Part shown: positions 44,436-53,390 of the stretch, one piece after another
Position numbering within the stretch: position 1 is the stretch's first letter
Layout of the letters: each line of letters starts with the position of its first letter
Source: an uncultured Lachnospiraceae bacterium
GTDB lineage: Bacteria > Bacillota > Clostridia > Lachnospirales > Lachnospiraceae
Reading direction: 5' to 3'
DNA: 64,000 nucleotides
Assembly: GCA_947643615.1 (NCBI GenBank)
Contig: CANRWO010000001.1
Coordinates: 1-64,000 of the forward strand
Notes under the pieces: model-generated
What the model was told of the DNA's origin: nothing
Database searches by the model: none
The model's input: only the letters and a program-made list of their open reading frames with translations
Position numbers and translations under genes: made by a program

Positions 44436-46271
44436 TCAATTTCTGTATTTCTTTGCTGTGATCAGTCCTGCTGCGAGAACGGCCGCCGAAACGGCGATCC
44501 GGATCCAGCCGGTAAGATCGGACGAAGGGGCCCCTGCCCCATTCATGCCAAAGGAGAACCCTTCCTCCGGTATCGGGATATCTCTGCCTGAGGATTGGCT
44601 GATACCGGAGCCTCCTGTTGTGACGGTATCCTCTGGCGGTGTGTTTCCCGGCTGGCCGCCGGGGGACTGCCCGGGGAAGCCGTTGGAAAAATGATCCGGA
44701 AGGGCAGAAGGTTCGAATCCCTCCGGCATATCCTGGGGCATATTGCCCCCGAAGCCGCCCCTGCCGCCTTCCATGGATCCCATATCGGAGAGGGTGATGG
44801 CAGAAGCATCCACATAGTCCGTAAGGTTGGAGGTTTCTCCGTTTTCCAGCTGCAGGGAAATACTCTCGCTGCGCAAGGTGCAGAACTGGCGGAGGGTTTC
44901 CACGCCTGATTCAAATTCTTCATAGCTGTAAAAGGCGGTAGGGTCCTTTTCCACATAAGGCTTGATCAGATGATATGCGTCCTCTATCATACCGGTAATG
45001 TCAACGGTTTCAATAAACGCAGAGAAATATTGGTGGTACAGTCCGGTGTATTCCTCATTTTCAAAGATCCAGTCCAGCATTGGCCTGTCAGAAGAACCGC
45101 CGGACACCGGGTTGTCGATTGGCGTGTTTACCGTGCTTGTTGCATCTCCGCTGCCAAATGTGCCAAAACCCAGGTTATAGTCCCACGGAATCATGGCAAG
45201 CTGCCCGTCTTTCTCATAAAGGTAGTAGTTGTGGACCATCATGCCGGTATAACTGTCATCATTGCAGACATAATTGTGAACCACAAAATAGCGGATTACC
45301 TGTTCCACGTCTACAACGGATTCTATGTCCCGGCCGTCGGAAAGCTTTTCCAGGGACTGGATCAGACGGCGTTGGTCGGCTTTGGTGATATCCGTCTTGG
45401 CATTGTTCCAGATGTTGGAGTAGCTGTCAAGGTCATCGTCAATGTATTGCAGCTTTACATCGGAAGCACCCATACCGCCGCCAAAGCCGAAACCGCCATG
45501 TTCGCCCTCTCTGCCGCCGAAGGAGGCAGGGGGGTTGAAATTCCCGGGCCCATTGGAGGGATTGGATCTGTCAGGAGTTTCTTTGTCCCCGTCAAAATGA
45601 AAATCAAAATCGTCCATGTCAAAATCCATGCCGTTGCCACGGCCGCCGCCGAAGCTTAGGCTGTCAGGCTTATAAAGTTCACCGTAGCCGGAACCGTAAT
45701 TACGTTCCAGAAACGCTTCTTCCACGCCTTCCACAGCCAGATACAATCCCCAGTCCCGGCCGTTAACGGTAATATAGACATAGCTGCACAGGGAGGAATT
45801 TACGCCAAATTCTTTCATCATGGTATAAGTCAGGTAGTCCTTCATCATGGTAGAATCCTGAATCAAATTGTTCAGGCTCAGCTTATCCAATCCGTAATAG
45901 GACCCGGAACTGTCGTAGTGGTCAAACTCCACCTTAAAGCTGTAGCGTTCGCTGCCGAGAGAGGCTACCGTAGAAAGGGAAGTGTTTCCCTTTGCCCGGA
46001 TGCCGACATTTCTGAAGGCTTCCCCGTCGATTACCACATTGGCAGCGTAATACTCCTCGCTGGTGGCGCCGGCAATGAATTCGTCCCAGTCATCCATGAC
46101 AATATCGATGGTATGTACCTTTGTGCGGTCAAATAATCGGTTTTCGTACCCCATGGTATGTGCCATTGCTTCGATGCCCAAAGCAGCGCCATTCATAAAA
46201 AGAATGGTCAGGGCCAGCATCCATGCGGTGGCAATCCATGCAATTCGGTCAAAATATTTTTTCCCTGACAT
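44436..46271 (-). CDS. CotH-type secreted protein kinase (611 aa)
   Basis: This envelope protein has an N-terminal membrane segment (about residues 8-28) and a C-terminal one (590-607, IRIAVSAAVLAAGLITAKKY). The CotH domain spans about 60-420: DIVMDDWDEF, a long Gly/Asp-rich insert (205-275), and the kinase motif MIPWDYNLGFG. CotH is known as an atypical protein kinase that phosphorylates spore-coat proteins in Bacillus. A Gly/Pro-rich region of about 90 residues precedes the C-terminal membrane helix. It lies 3 bp after DUF4956 and with the VTC gene forms one leftward operon, so it is probably not a spore-coat protein here. Confidence 0.9.
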   Translation of the reverse strand: MSGKKYFDRIAWIATAWMLALTILFMNGAALGIEAMAHTMGYENRLFDRTKVHTIDIVMDDWDEFIAGATSEEYYAANVVIDGEAFRNVGIRAKGNTSLSTVASLGSERYSFKVEFDHYDSSGSYYGLDKLSLNNLIQDSTMMKDYLTYTMMKEFGVNSSLCSYVYITVNGRDWGLYLAVEGVEEAFLERNYGSGYGELYKPDSLSFGGGRGNGMDFDMDDFDFHFDGDKETPDRSNPSNGPGNFNPPASFGGREGEHGGFGFGGGMGASDVKLQYIDDDLDSYSNIWNNAKTDITKADQRRLIQSLEKLSDGRDIESVVDVEQVIRYFVVHNYVCNDDSYTGMMVHNYYLYEKDGQLAMIPWDYNLGFGTFGSGDATSTVNTPIDNPVSGGSSDRPMLDWIFENEEYTGLYHQYFSAFIETVDITGMIEDAYHLIKPYVEKDPTAFYSYEEFESGVETLRQFCTLRSESISLQLENGETSNLTDYVDASAITLSDMGSMEGGRGGFGGNMPQDMPEGFEPSALPDHFSNGFPGQSPGGQPGNTPPEDTVTTGGSGISQSSGRDIPIPEEGFSFGMNGAGAPSSDLTGWIRIAVSAAVLAAGLITAKKYRN

Positions 46272-46274
46272 AAC

Positions 46275-46946
46275 TTACCCCATATAATCGCCGTTGTAAG
46301 AGACGATCACCGCGCTGTTGACACCGGGCATTTCAGAGAGAATACTGATAAAATCGGTATTGTCCTCCTTCAGCCGGACTTCGATGTTCAGCTCTACGGC
46401 GCCCCTGACAGCGGATTTGCTTTTGATGGTTGACCGTGTAACATTTTGGGCAAGGAATTCCGTTGCCTTTACTTCCGCATCATGGTTTGTGCAGCTTAAA
46501 ACCACCATATAGGGGTGGGTATTAGAAGATTTATTTACAAATACCAGCAGAATGATTCCGATACAGACGCTGCCGATGACGGCCAGGGGAATCATCCCGG
46601 CTGCCAGGATAATGCCTGCGCCGATGGCCCAGAACAGGAATGCAATATCCAGCGGGTCTTTGATGGCGGTGCGGAAGCGGACGATGGACAGGGCGCCCAC
46701 CATTCCGAGGGACAGAACAACATTGGATGTGACAGCAAGGATAACGATTGCCGTAATCATGGTCAGGGCAATCAAGGTGGTGCCAAAACCCGCGGAATAC
46801 ATGATGCCGCGGTAGGTTTTCCTGTAAACAAGAAAAAGAAACAATCCAATGCCAAAGGACAGCACGATGGTGAGGAGCATGTCCAGGATGGTTATGGATG
46901 ATATATTCTCCAAAAAGCCTGATTTGAAAATGTCGTTAAAAGTCAT
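46275..46946 (-). CDS. DUF4956 membrane protein (223 aa)
   Basis: Four to five membrane helices fill residues 20-140, including FGIGLFLFLVYRKTYRGIMYSAGFG and the conserved SLGMVGALSIVRFRTAIKDPLD. The C-terminal 70 residues are a cytoplasmic ferredoxin-like fold (SCTNHDAEVKATEFLAQN...IVSYNGDYMG). DUF4956 is an uncharacterised family often found next to VTC-domain and CotH proteins. The frame is open to 46970; I take the ATG at 46946, which begins MTFNDIFKSG. It lies between cotH and the VTC gene in the same direction. Confidence 0.9.
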   Translation of the reverse strand: MTFNDIFKSGFLENISSITILDMLLTIVLSFGIGLFLFLVYRKTYRGIMYSAGFGTTLIALTMITAIVILAVTSNVVLSLGMVGALSIVRFRTAIKDPLDIAFLFWAIGAGIILAAGMIPLAVIGSVCIGIILLVFVNKSSNTHPYMVVLSCTNHDAEVKATEFLAQNVTRSTIKSKSAVRGAVELNIEVRLKEDNTDFISILSEMPGVNSAVIVSYNGDYMG

Positions 46947-46972
46947 GGTTGTTTTTCTCCTTTTTTCCAATT

Positions 46973-47644
46973 TTAATCATACATTCGGCAGGCGGCATAT
47001 TTTGAATATGCCGTGCTGTGCCTGTTCCCAAGCTGCACCATGTCACGGATTACATCGGGCAGGAAATGATCCCATTTCACTTCCAGAATACAGGGGGAAG
47101 CCGGAACGGGAACCGTGGTACAGTGGGGATTTAAGAAATTGGTACAGCCAAGTCCGGTGCGGATATCATAGTCCAGTGTTACCCGGACATTGCCGGGGCC
47201 GAATACAAAAGGGGTCCGGGTGTAGTCCACAATCACTTTTGCCGCCAATCCTTCATTGCGGATGCGGGAATAGAACCCCAAAATCACTTTGTCGGTGCTG
47301 GCTGCCATCCAGCGAATATTGCCATCGGCAATGGACTGTGCCTGCTTTGGCGTGAGGACAGTGGAATCCTTGCAGCCGAGTCCTCCATGCTTGAATTTCC
47401 GCTCTAAATGAATGAAAGACGGATCATTGTTATACAGGCGGATACGGTATTTTTCGCGGATGCTCACACCTTCCAGCTTTTCCCGCAGCGCCTTATCATC
47501 CGGATTGTCAAAATACAGGCTGCGAACCTGATATTCTCCTTTTTGGGAGTGGCTGTCCGGTATCATAACCGCATTCAGCCTTTGCCGCAGGATCAGCATA
47601 TCCAAATGGCTGATCTCATGCTTTACTTCATGTCTGAATTGCAA
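46973..47644 (-). CDS. VTC-domain polyphosphate-polymerase-like protein (223 aa)
   Basis: This is a tunnel-fold enzyme related to the yeast vacuolar polyphosphate polymerase Vtc4. The basic tunnel residues are in RHEVKHE (start), YRIRLYN, LERKFKHGG and the exit Glu/Lys in CILEVKWD. It would make or bind polyphosphate from ATP at the membrane, but catalysis is not demonstrated for this small bacterial form. The start is TTG at 47644 with AAAGGAGG 8 nt upstream; a -10 TATAAT (complement of 47671-47676) lies upstream. It is the first gene of the operon VTC-DUF4956-CotH and stands downstream of a kinase/regulator pair. Confidence 0.9.
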   Translation of the reverse strand: MQFRHEVKHEISHLDMLILRQRLNAVMIPDSHSQKGEYQVRSLYFDNPDDKALREKLEGVSIREKYRIRLYNNDPSFIHLERKFKHGGLGCKDSTVLTPKQAQSIADGNIRWMAASTDKVILGFYSRIRNEGLAAKVIVDYTRTPFVFGPGNVRVTLDYDIRTGLGCTNFLNPHCTTVPVPASPCILEVKWDHFLPDVIRDMVQLGNRHSTAYSKYAACRMYD

Positions 47645-47701
47645 ATAGCATTCCTCCTTTCCAGGAACACATTATAAAAATCAAACCTTTGACCAACATT
47701 A

Positions 47702-47738
47702 GAAAAACCTTTCCGTCTGTGAAAACTTTCGGAAAGGT
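47702..47738 (-). terminator. terminator after the histidine kinase
   Basis: Read leftward, ACCTTTCCG and CGGAAAGGT (complements at 47730-47738 and 47707-47715) form a perfect 9-bp stem with a 14-nt loop, followed by a run of U (47702-47706). It separates the two-component genes from the VTC operon; read-through could link them. Confidence 0.85.
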
Positions 47739-47761
47739 CTGTGAACATTTTGTGAAACGTA

Positions 47762-48973
47762 TTAAAATTGTGCGGTAAAGCAGATTTTTCCGTCCTCCGG
47801 ATATACTGCATGCAGTTTTCCGCCGAAGGTTTCCGCAATGGCACGGGCGGCAGACAGGCCAATCCCGTACCCGGAGGCTGCACTGCTTTGGGTCCTGGCG
47901 CTGTCGCCCCGGTAAAAACGGTCAAAGAGCCGTTCGGGATCGCTGTCTTGGGGGATTTCGCAGTCGTTCTCTTCCCGGATCCAAATGTGGCCGGCTTCGC
48001 TCTTTACGGAAAACAGGATCGTTCCGCCCCGGGGGGTGTACTTGACCGCATTGTCCAGCAGAATGGAGATCATCTGTGAAAAGGTATCCCTGTGTACCTG
48101 CATCAGAACGCCGGGCTGAATAGCGGCGGACAGCGTGATTTGCCTGTCCAGTGCGGTGACTTCGCAGGCGGGAAGCATCTCGCGCACCAGCTCGCTGATG
48201 TCCACTGTTTTCGTAGGCAGCCTCGTTTCCTCATCCAGCCTGGCAAGGGTCAGGAGATTGGTCATCAGGACATTCAGCCTCTGGGTCTGGATCCGGATAT
48301 TTCTGCTGTATTTCGTTTCCCCGTGGATCAGGGTAGATGCGTCATTATTGGACTGAATGATGGCAAGCGGCGTTTTCAGTTCATGGCCGGCGTTTGTAAT
48401 AAATTGTTTTTGCTTTTCCATGGCTGCCAGGATGGGATTCACCGCCCGTCCGGAAAGCAGGACCACAAACAGCAGCACCGTAAGCCAGCAAATCAGGGCT
48501 ATGGCGGAAGAAGTGCTGAATACCATTGCAACGGTTCCCAACTGGCGGGATGTGTCCATAAAGAAGATCAGGCGGTCTGCTCCAAGCTGTTTTACTTCAT
48601 ATTTGTAGCTGCCGACTTTTCCGGCAGTATCAGTAATCTGCCCGGCGTATTGTGCTGCCTGTTCCGGGCTGACTGTGGAGATCTGGTCAATGTTGACATC
48701 CAGGACGTTTCCGTCCTGGTCGGTATGGACGGTAAAAAAGCGGGCGGATTTAAGCGTGTCCATGTCCATGGGCGGCGCGAATGGTTTCGGATCAGGAAAT
48801 TTCGCCTGGAAAAACAGGCCGTTTCCGCTGGCAATGGTATGTAGGACGGAATCGGACTGGCCGTCCAGGATGATCCAGCTGAACCCGGTGATGGCGCCGA
48901 TCAGTACCACCAGCAGGATGGTAACTGCGGACATGGCAAAGAGAATGAATTTTTTTCGCAATGTTTTCTTCAT
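47762..48973 (-). CDS. sensor histidine kinase (403 aa)
   Basis: Two membrane helices (about residues 10-33 and 153-176) flank an extracytoplasmic sensor loop of about 120 residues. The H-box is in NAGHELKTPLAI (His about 197), the N-box in LLDNAVKYT, the F-box in LFDRFYRGD and the G2 box in GYGIGLSAARAI. It overlaps the regulator gene by 4 bp (ATGA). It stands directly upstream of the VTC-DUF4956-CotH operon in the same direction and probably controls it. The sensed signal is unknown; an envelope or phosphate signal is an inference from context. Confidence 0.95.
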   Translation of the reverse strand: MKKTLRKKFILFAMSAVTILLVVLIGAITGFSWIILDGQSDSVLHTIASGNGLFFQAKFPDPKPFAPPMDMDTLKSARFFTVHTDQDGNVLDVNIDQISTVSPEQAAQYAGQITDTAGKVGSYKYEVKQLGADRLIFFMDTSRQLGTVAMVFSTSSAIALICWLTVLLFVVLLSGRAVNPILAAMEKQKQFITNAGHELKTPLAIIQSNNDASTLIHGETKYSRNIRIQTQRLNVLMTNLLTLARLDEETRLPTKTVDISELVREMLPACEVTALDRQITLSAAIQPGVLMQVHRDTFSQMISILLDNAVKYTPRGGTILFSVKSEAGHIWIREENDCEIPQDSDPERLFDRFYRGDSARTQSSAASGYGIGLSAARAIAETFGGKLHAVYPEDGKICFTAQF

Positions 48974-49644
48974 AGGGGCATCTCCAGGCGGTAGCCGATA
49001 TTACGCTTCGTTACAATCTCCACATGGGAACCCATAGCGGCAAGCCTCTTCCGGAGATAGGAAATATAGAGCCAGACACTGTTGATATCGGTTTCTGCAT
49101 CATACCCCCATGCTTTCACCAGCAGATCCTCCGAGGAAAGGAAGATATTGTGGTTTGCCATCAGCTGTTCCATCAGGCGGTATTCCTGCCTGGGCAGTAC
49201 AAAATCTGCCTCCCCGCAGGACAGGGTACAAGACTGGACATTCAGTGTCAGGTCCCCAAAGGAAAGGAGATCAGGATGGAATTCTTCGCGCCGCCGCAGC
49301 ATGGCACGGACACGGGCCAGCAGCTCGCCCATGTCGAAGGGTTTAGGCAGATAGTCGTCCGCACCGGCATCCAATCCCCGGATGCGGTCATCAATCTGGG
49401 CCTTTGCCGTGAGAAGCAAAACCGGCGTTTTGCATCCGTTTGTCCGCAGGGCGGCAAGAACATCGATTCCGTCCCGCCCGGGCATCATGATATCGAGAAT
49501 AATCCCGTCATAATCACCGGACACAGCATAATCATAGGCATCTCCGCCGTTGTACACAGCATCCACAATATATTTGTGATAGGTCAATATGTCCACCACT
49601 GCTTCAGAAAGCAGCGGTTCATCTTCGGCATAAAGCAGCTTCAT
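48970..49644 (-). CDS. OmpR-family response regulator (224 aa)
   Basis: The receiver domain carries the acidic pair at Glu7-Asp8, phospho-acceptor Asp51 (GIILDIMMPG), Thr in LLLTAK and Lys in LPKPF. The winged-helix domain (about 125-222) ends with VTKRNIGYRLEMP. The ATG at 49644 has GGGAGGG 6 nt upstream; the frame extends further to 49695 without a site. It overlaps the kinase start by 4 bp. The target is most likely the VTC operon; no repeat operator is evident. Confidence 0.95.
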   Translation of the reverse strand: MKLLYAEDEPLLSEAVVDILTYHKYIVDAVYNGGDAYDYAVSGDYDGIILDIMMPGRDGIDVLAALRTNGCKTPVLLLTAKAQIDDRIRGLDAGADDYLPKPFDMGELLARVRAMLRRREEFHPDLLSFGDLTLNVQSCTLSCGEADFVLPRQEYRLMEQLMANHNIFLSSEDLLVKAWGYDAETDINSVWLYISYLRKRLAAMGSHVEIVTKRNIGYRLEMPL

Positions 49645-49759
49645 GGAACCCTCCCCCGGAATGTGCAGTCTTATTTTTACCATCATACCACACAAATGTG
49701 AAAAATTTCATACAATAAGCAAAAGAAAGAGGAAAAATTCTGAGGCGCTGATTCCTTTC

Positions 49760-49811
49760 TTGACATATATATCGAGGTACGATATAATATATAGCAGTTC
49801 GATATATCGAA
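49760..49811 (+). promoter_or_regulatory. consensus promoter with PadR-type palindromic operators
   Basis: The promoter is fully consensus: TTGACA (49760-49765), 17 bp, TATAAT (49783-49788). TATATCG-N5-CGATATA (49768-49774 and 49780-49786) lies in the spacer, and the perfect palindrome TTCGATATATCGAA (49798-49811) lies at the start of transcription. Both share the CGATATA core and are probably operators of the PadR protein encoded 25 bp downstream, hence autoregulation. Confidence 0.82.
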
Positions 49812-49835
49812 GTAAATATAAGGAAGGAGGATATC

Positions 49836-50150
49836 TTGAATCAACATATAAAGAAAGTCTACGTTCCCATGACGGAAACCGCCTTTTATATTTTGCTGTG
49901 TTTAAAACAGCCTAATCACGGCTATGGAATTGTTCAGGCCGTTGAGAGGATGACAGGCGGGGAGATACGTCTTGCTCCCGGCACCATGTACGGCAGCCTG
50001 GCGAAAATGGAAAAGGATGATTTGATCCGTTTTATCAGGGAAGAGGATAAGCGGAAAATCTATCAGATCACCGACTTGGGAACGGAGGTGCTGCAAATGG
50101 AATTGAAGCGCATTGAGCGTCTGTACCGGAATGCGCAGGAAGGACTTTAA
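49836..50150 (+). CDS. PadR-family transcriptional regulator (104 aa)
   Basis: This small repressor has a winged helix-turn-helix (ETAFYILLCLKQPNHGYGIVQAVER, recognition around LAPGTMYGSLAKMEKDDLI) and a short C-terminal dimer helix (the PadR-s2 subgroup). The start is TTG at 49836, 5 nt after AAGGAGG. It ends immediately before the DUF2812 gene (0-bp gap), the usual PadR-DUF2812 arrangement, where the membrane protein is probably the effector. It stands 25 bp after its likely operators and so most likely represses its own operon. Confidence 0.92.
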   Translation: MNQHIKKVYVPMTETAFYILLCLKQPNHGYGIVQAVERMTGGEIRLAPGTMYGSLAKMEKDDLIRFIREEDKRKIYQITDLGTEVLQMELKRIERLYRNAQEGL

Positions 50151-50702
50151 ATGGAGACAAAGAGGACATTCAGAATTTTTACCATTTTTCAATACAAGGA
50201 GGAACAGGATTATCTCCGGGAAATGCACCTGTCCGGCTGGAAATTTGTGAAAGTGTCCGGCCCCTGCATCTATTATTTTGAAAAATGCGTTCCGGAAGAT
50301 GTGATCTATCAGCTGGATTATAACAAGGACGGTATTGCGCACAAGGAAGAGTATGTGAAGGTGTTCAGCGATTGCGGCTGGGAATATCTGCAGGACTATG
50401 CAGGGTACAGTTATTTTCGGAAATCTGCGTCGGAAACAGAAGGGGCCGAAGAAATATTCTGCGATGACGATTCCAGGCAGCAGATGATGATGCGCGTATG
50501 TAAAGGCAGGTTGGTTCCAGTGGTGTTGACGCTGCCAATTATGTGGATTCCTTATTTTATACTTTTTATTTACTGTTTGAGAACCGGTGCGGAATGGGCG
50601 CGCTGTTTCCTTATTCTGTCTACAGGCCTGATCTGCCTGTATGCCTTGTTACTGATTATGCTGGCATGTCAGTACCGGAAATTAAAGAAAAGGGAGCTCT
50701 AG
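50151..50702 (+). CDS. DUF2812 membrane protein (183 aa)
   Basis: The N-terminal 100 residues are a soluble DUF2812 domain (FTIFQYKEEQDYLREMHLSGWKF, then QLDYNKDGIAHKEEYVKVFSDCGWEYL), followed by two membrane helices (about 122-145 and 150-175). The function is unknown; the family is found next to PadR regulators in Firmicutes, and the soluble domain may bind a ligand or the regulator. The ATG follows the PadR stop directly. A hairpin or terminator was not seen at its end. Confidence 0.88.
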   Translation: METKRTFRIFTIFQYKEEQDYLREMHLSGWKFVKVSGPCIYYFEKCVPEDVIYQLDYNKDGIAHKEEYVKVFSDCGWEYLQDYAGYSYFRKSASETEGAEEIFCDDDSRQQMMMRVCKGRLVPVVLTLPIMWIPYFILFIYCLRTGAEWARCFLILSTGLICLYALLLIMLACQYRKLKKREL

Positions 50703-50753
50703 CGCAATAGCTGCGCCGCCCCGTGGCGAAAACGTCCTGGAAAGGAGATTAAT

Positions 50754-50927
50754 ATGAATAATCGTTTTATAAAAATATTCAGTCAGGGTACAATCGAAGT
50801 GATGGAGATCTGGGTTGATACGGAAACAGGTGTAAATTATGTGTTTCGCAAAAGCGGATATGCAGGAGGGTTCACGCCGCTGCTTGACAAAGACGGAAAG
50901 CCGGTAGTAAGTAATTATCGGGGATGA
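50754..50927 (+). CDS. DUF6440-family small protein (57 aa)
   Basis: This is a complete small ORF, MNNRFIKIFSQGTIEVMEIW..., ending GKPVVSNYRG. It resembles the DUF6440 family of small Firmicute proteins, with the conserved VDTETGVNYVFRKSGYAGGFTPLLD centre. The ribosome binding site AAAGGAG (50741-50747) lies 6 nt upstream. It is 51 bp after the DUF2812 gene and in the same direction, so it may belong to the PadR operon. The function is unknown. It is too short for usual ORF cut-offs and easily missed. Confidence 0.85.
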   Translation: MNNRFIKIFSQGTIEVMEIWVDTETGVNYVFRKSGYAGGFTPLLDKDGKPVVSNYRG

Positions 50928-51066
50928 TTTGCCCAAAGGCCGTCAAAATGCGGTGGATGTGTACCCGGATCAATGCAAATGGGATCTTCATTTGCATTCA
51001 ACTGTCAGGTGAATTGCCGTGCCGGGTTCTCTTAATATGTGATTGAAATGCTTATTGCGCAAAATA

Positions 51067-52440
51067 TCACAGCGGAAGGTACAGAAACAGCTTAAAAGTA
51101 TCATCCTGGGTATTCAGCTCCATACCGCCGTGATATCTGGATACGATTTCTTCCATTCCCTTCAGGCCCAGGCCGTGATTTGCCTTATCTTTCTTTGTGG
51201 TAGTGGGGAGCTGGCTATGGGGCAGCCTGGTGTCATTGGGAACGGGATTTGTGACCTCCAGGCAGAACAGTCCTTTTTTCGCTTTGCTTTTTACCACGAT
51301 TACGCGCTTTGGCTGTTCCAGCTTCAGGCAGGCCTCCATGGCATTGTCCAGAGCATTGGCATAGAGCGCACAGACATCGATCCGGTCAAAGGGCAGTTCG
51401 TTTGGAATATCGGCGGATATTTCCCCACGGATGCCGCACCGGTCCATTGCGGCCTTTTTCACGGACAATACGGCATTGACAGTGGTATCGCCGCAGTAGG
51501 AGAGGGACTCCGCGGCGGCAGGCAGGCTGGACAGGTTACGGATATAGGAATCCCGCCGGTCCTCCGGCAGGGCGGCCAGGATCTGCAGATGGTTGGCCAG
51601 GTCGTGCTTCAGTCTTCTTACTTCAAAGTGCTGCTGTTCCATGGCCTCATAATACTTTCGGTTTGTTTCCGAAAGCATACTCAGCCGCTCCAGCTTTTGC
51701 TGCCTGGCCAGCACACAGATGCACCACAGAAGGCTGACGAAAGACAGCAGTGTGAAGATCAGCAGGATGGCATATTTGAAGGAACCCTTCAGGGAGAACA
51801 GGGCATCGGCATCCTTATTGTCAAAGAGAAGAACCGTATTGAGAACAACGCCAAAGGGAGTTGCCGTGAGCAGGAGCAGCAGCCTCCACAGGCGGTCAGG
51901 AAGGGTGTAATCCTTATCCGGCGCAAATTTACGGATAAATAAGTGCAATAAAACGGCGAATAGAAAACTGGATACCGTAATAAAAATCTGCAGATACTGC
52001 GTATGCAATTCCGTCATATGGATTACGGACGCAGAGGAATAAATTCCGGAATACGTGTACAGATCACTGTGGGCCATAAACCTGGGAGGAGGAAATATCT
52101 CAAGGACGTAAGCCACCAGGACGTGCAGGAAATTGTCCCGGATGGCATTGTAAGAAAAAAAGGTGCAGGAATACATCAGTCCCACTGTGCCCCTTTTCCA
52201 CAGGCTGCCTCTGCAGCACAGAAAAACCGCGGACAGGAAGCAGGGCAGCACAGCCAGAATATTAAAGGGATCCCCCACATAAATAATGGCAGAGTCAAGG
52301 AGCCAGCAGCTGAAAAACAGCACACACTGTTTCCACCATCTGGAGTCCGTTTCAATCAGATATTTTAAAGCGCCCATGATCAGCCAGCCGCTGACCAGAG
52401 ATATCACGAGCCAAAAAAGGCCGGTAAAATGGATAATCAC
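51067..52440 (-). CDS. GHKL sensor kinase, AgrC-like (457 aa)
   Basis: About six to seven membrane helices fill residues 1-250, with no large extracellular domain, as in quorum-type AgrC receptors. The His-containing region is RRLKHDLANHLQIL (about residue 290), and a GHKL ATPase follows with DNAMEACLKLE and the Gly-rich NHGLGLKGMEEI. Regions between are typical of the HATPase_c_5 group. It is overlapped by the regulator (ATGA at 52437-52440). No peptide precursor (AgrD) or processing enzyme (AgrB) gene is seen nearby, so the ligand may be an antimicrobial peptide or a signal encoded elsewhere. Confidence 0.93.
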   Translation of the reverse strand: MIIHFTGLFWLVISLVSGWLIMGALKYLIETDSRWWKQCVLFFSCWLLDSAIIYVGDPFNILAVLPCFLSAVFLCCRGSLWKRGTVGLMYSCTFFSYNAIRDNFLHVLVAYVLEIFPPPRFMAHSDLYTYSGIYSSASVIHMTELHTQYLQIFITVSSFLFAVLLHLFIRKFAPDKDYTLPDRLWRLLLLLTATPFGVVLNTVLLFDNKDADALFSLKGSFKYAILLIFTLLSFVSLLWCICVLARQQKLERLSMLSETNRKYYEAMEQQHFEVRRLKHDLANHLQILAALPEDRRDSYIRNLSSLPAAAESLSYCGDTTVNAVLSVKKAAMDRCGIRGEISADIPNELPFDRIDVCALYANALDNAMEACLKLEQPKRVIVVKSKAKKGLFCLEVTNPVPNDTRLPHSQLPTTTKKDKANHGLGLKGMEEIVSRYHGGMELNTQDDTFKLFLYLPL

Positions 52441-53153
52441 TGAAAATCCTCTCCCATCATGTATTTGGCGATCCGGCCCATGGCACTGTCCCGGTACTTT
52501 CTGCTGCAGGGCAGCCGGACAGCACCGATGGCAACGGTTTCGCTGCCGATATGGTCCACTCTGCCCGGATTGACAAGGTATCGCTGGTGGATCCGGACAA
52601 ACCGGGAGTCCAGTCTGGTTTCCACGTCATCCAGCTTTGCATAAAAGGGATATTCCCCCTGCTTTGAGACCAGGAAACAGCGGCGCCTGTCAGAGTAGAA
52701 GTAGAGAATGTCGCGGAGCCGGAACCGCCAGGCGCCGTCTGTGTTTTTCAGGAGAAAGGCCTGTGTCTTTTCCGAATCCAGTTTCCGGCGCACCCGGGCC
52801 AGCAGTTCTCTCAGCTTTTGTGCAGCGGCGGGTTTCACGATATAATCCATGGCCCCCGTGCGGTAGCCGTCGAAAACGTAGTCCGTGTACCCGGTGACAA
52901 ATACAAGAATAATATTCTCATCAAACTGTCGGATACGTTCCGCCGTTTCCACGCCGTTTAAACCGTTCATTTCCACATCCAGGAAAAGAAGGTCGATTTC
53001 CCCTGGATGCTTTTCCAGCCAGGAGGCAGCATTGGTCCCGGAGGAGAACTCATATACGATGTCTTCTGTCTCCTCCACAAGTATTTTTTCCAATTGAATG
53101 CGGAGGGCATCCCGGGCCTCCGCCTCGTCATCACACAATGCAATACGAAGCAA
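52437..53153 (-). CDS. LytTR response regulator, AgrA-like (238 aa)
   Basis: The receiver domain has the acidic pair Asp8-Asp9, phospho-acceptor Asp59 (LLFLDVEMNGLNG) and Lys in YIVKPA. A LytTR DNA-binding domain (about 135-235) carries FRLRDILYFYSDRRRCFLVSK and VRIHQRYLVNPG. Start: TTG at 53153, 6 nt after AAAGGAG; an upstream GTG overlaps that site. It is divergent from the ABC genes at 53737, so it probably activates them from the shared 580-bp region. LytTR proteins bind direct repeats of about 9 bp; candidate repeats are at 53391-53438. Confidence 0.93.
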   Translation of the reverse strand: MLRIALCDDEAEARDALRIQLEKILVEETEDIVYEFSSGTNAASWLEKHPGEIDLLFLDVEMNGLNGVETAERIRQFDENIILVFVTGYTDYVFDGYRTGAMDYIVKPAAAQKLRELLARVRRKLDSEKTQAFLLKNTDGAWRFRLRDILYFYSDRRRCFLVSKQGEYPFYAKLDDVETRLDSRFVRIHQRYLVNPGRVDHIGSETVAIGAVRLPCSRKYRDSAMGRIAKYMMGEDFQ

Positions 53154-53390
53154 AACTGTCACTCCTTTCCGGACAGCCGGTGAAACGGTTTTTCAATCCC
53201 TTTCAGAAAATCTGACTGCCCCAGGCATTTCTGCCGTGCATACCACAAAGCCATGGAACCTGAAAATGAAAAATTTTCCGGAATGGTTTCGGCGTACATG
53301 GATTCTCATACGGGCCAAATAGTTTTCCGTGTCATTATTTTACCATAATTTCTTTTTCCGCTCTCTCTTTTTTTCTCCGGATTTTACATC

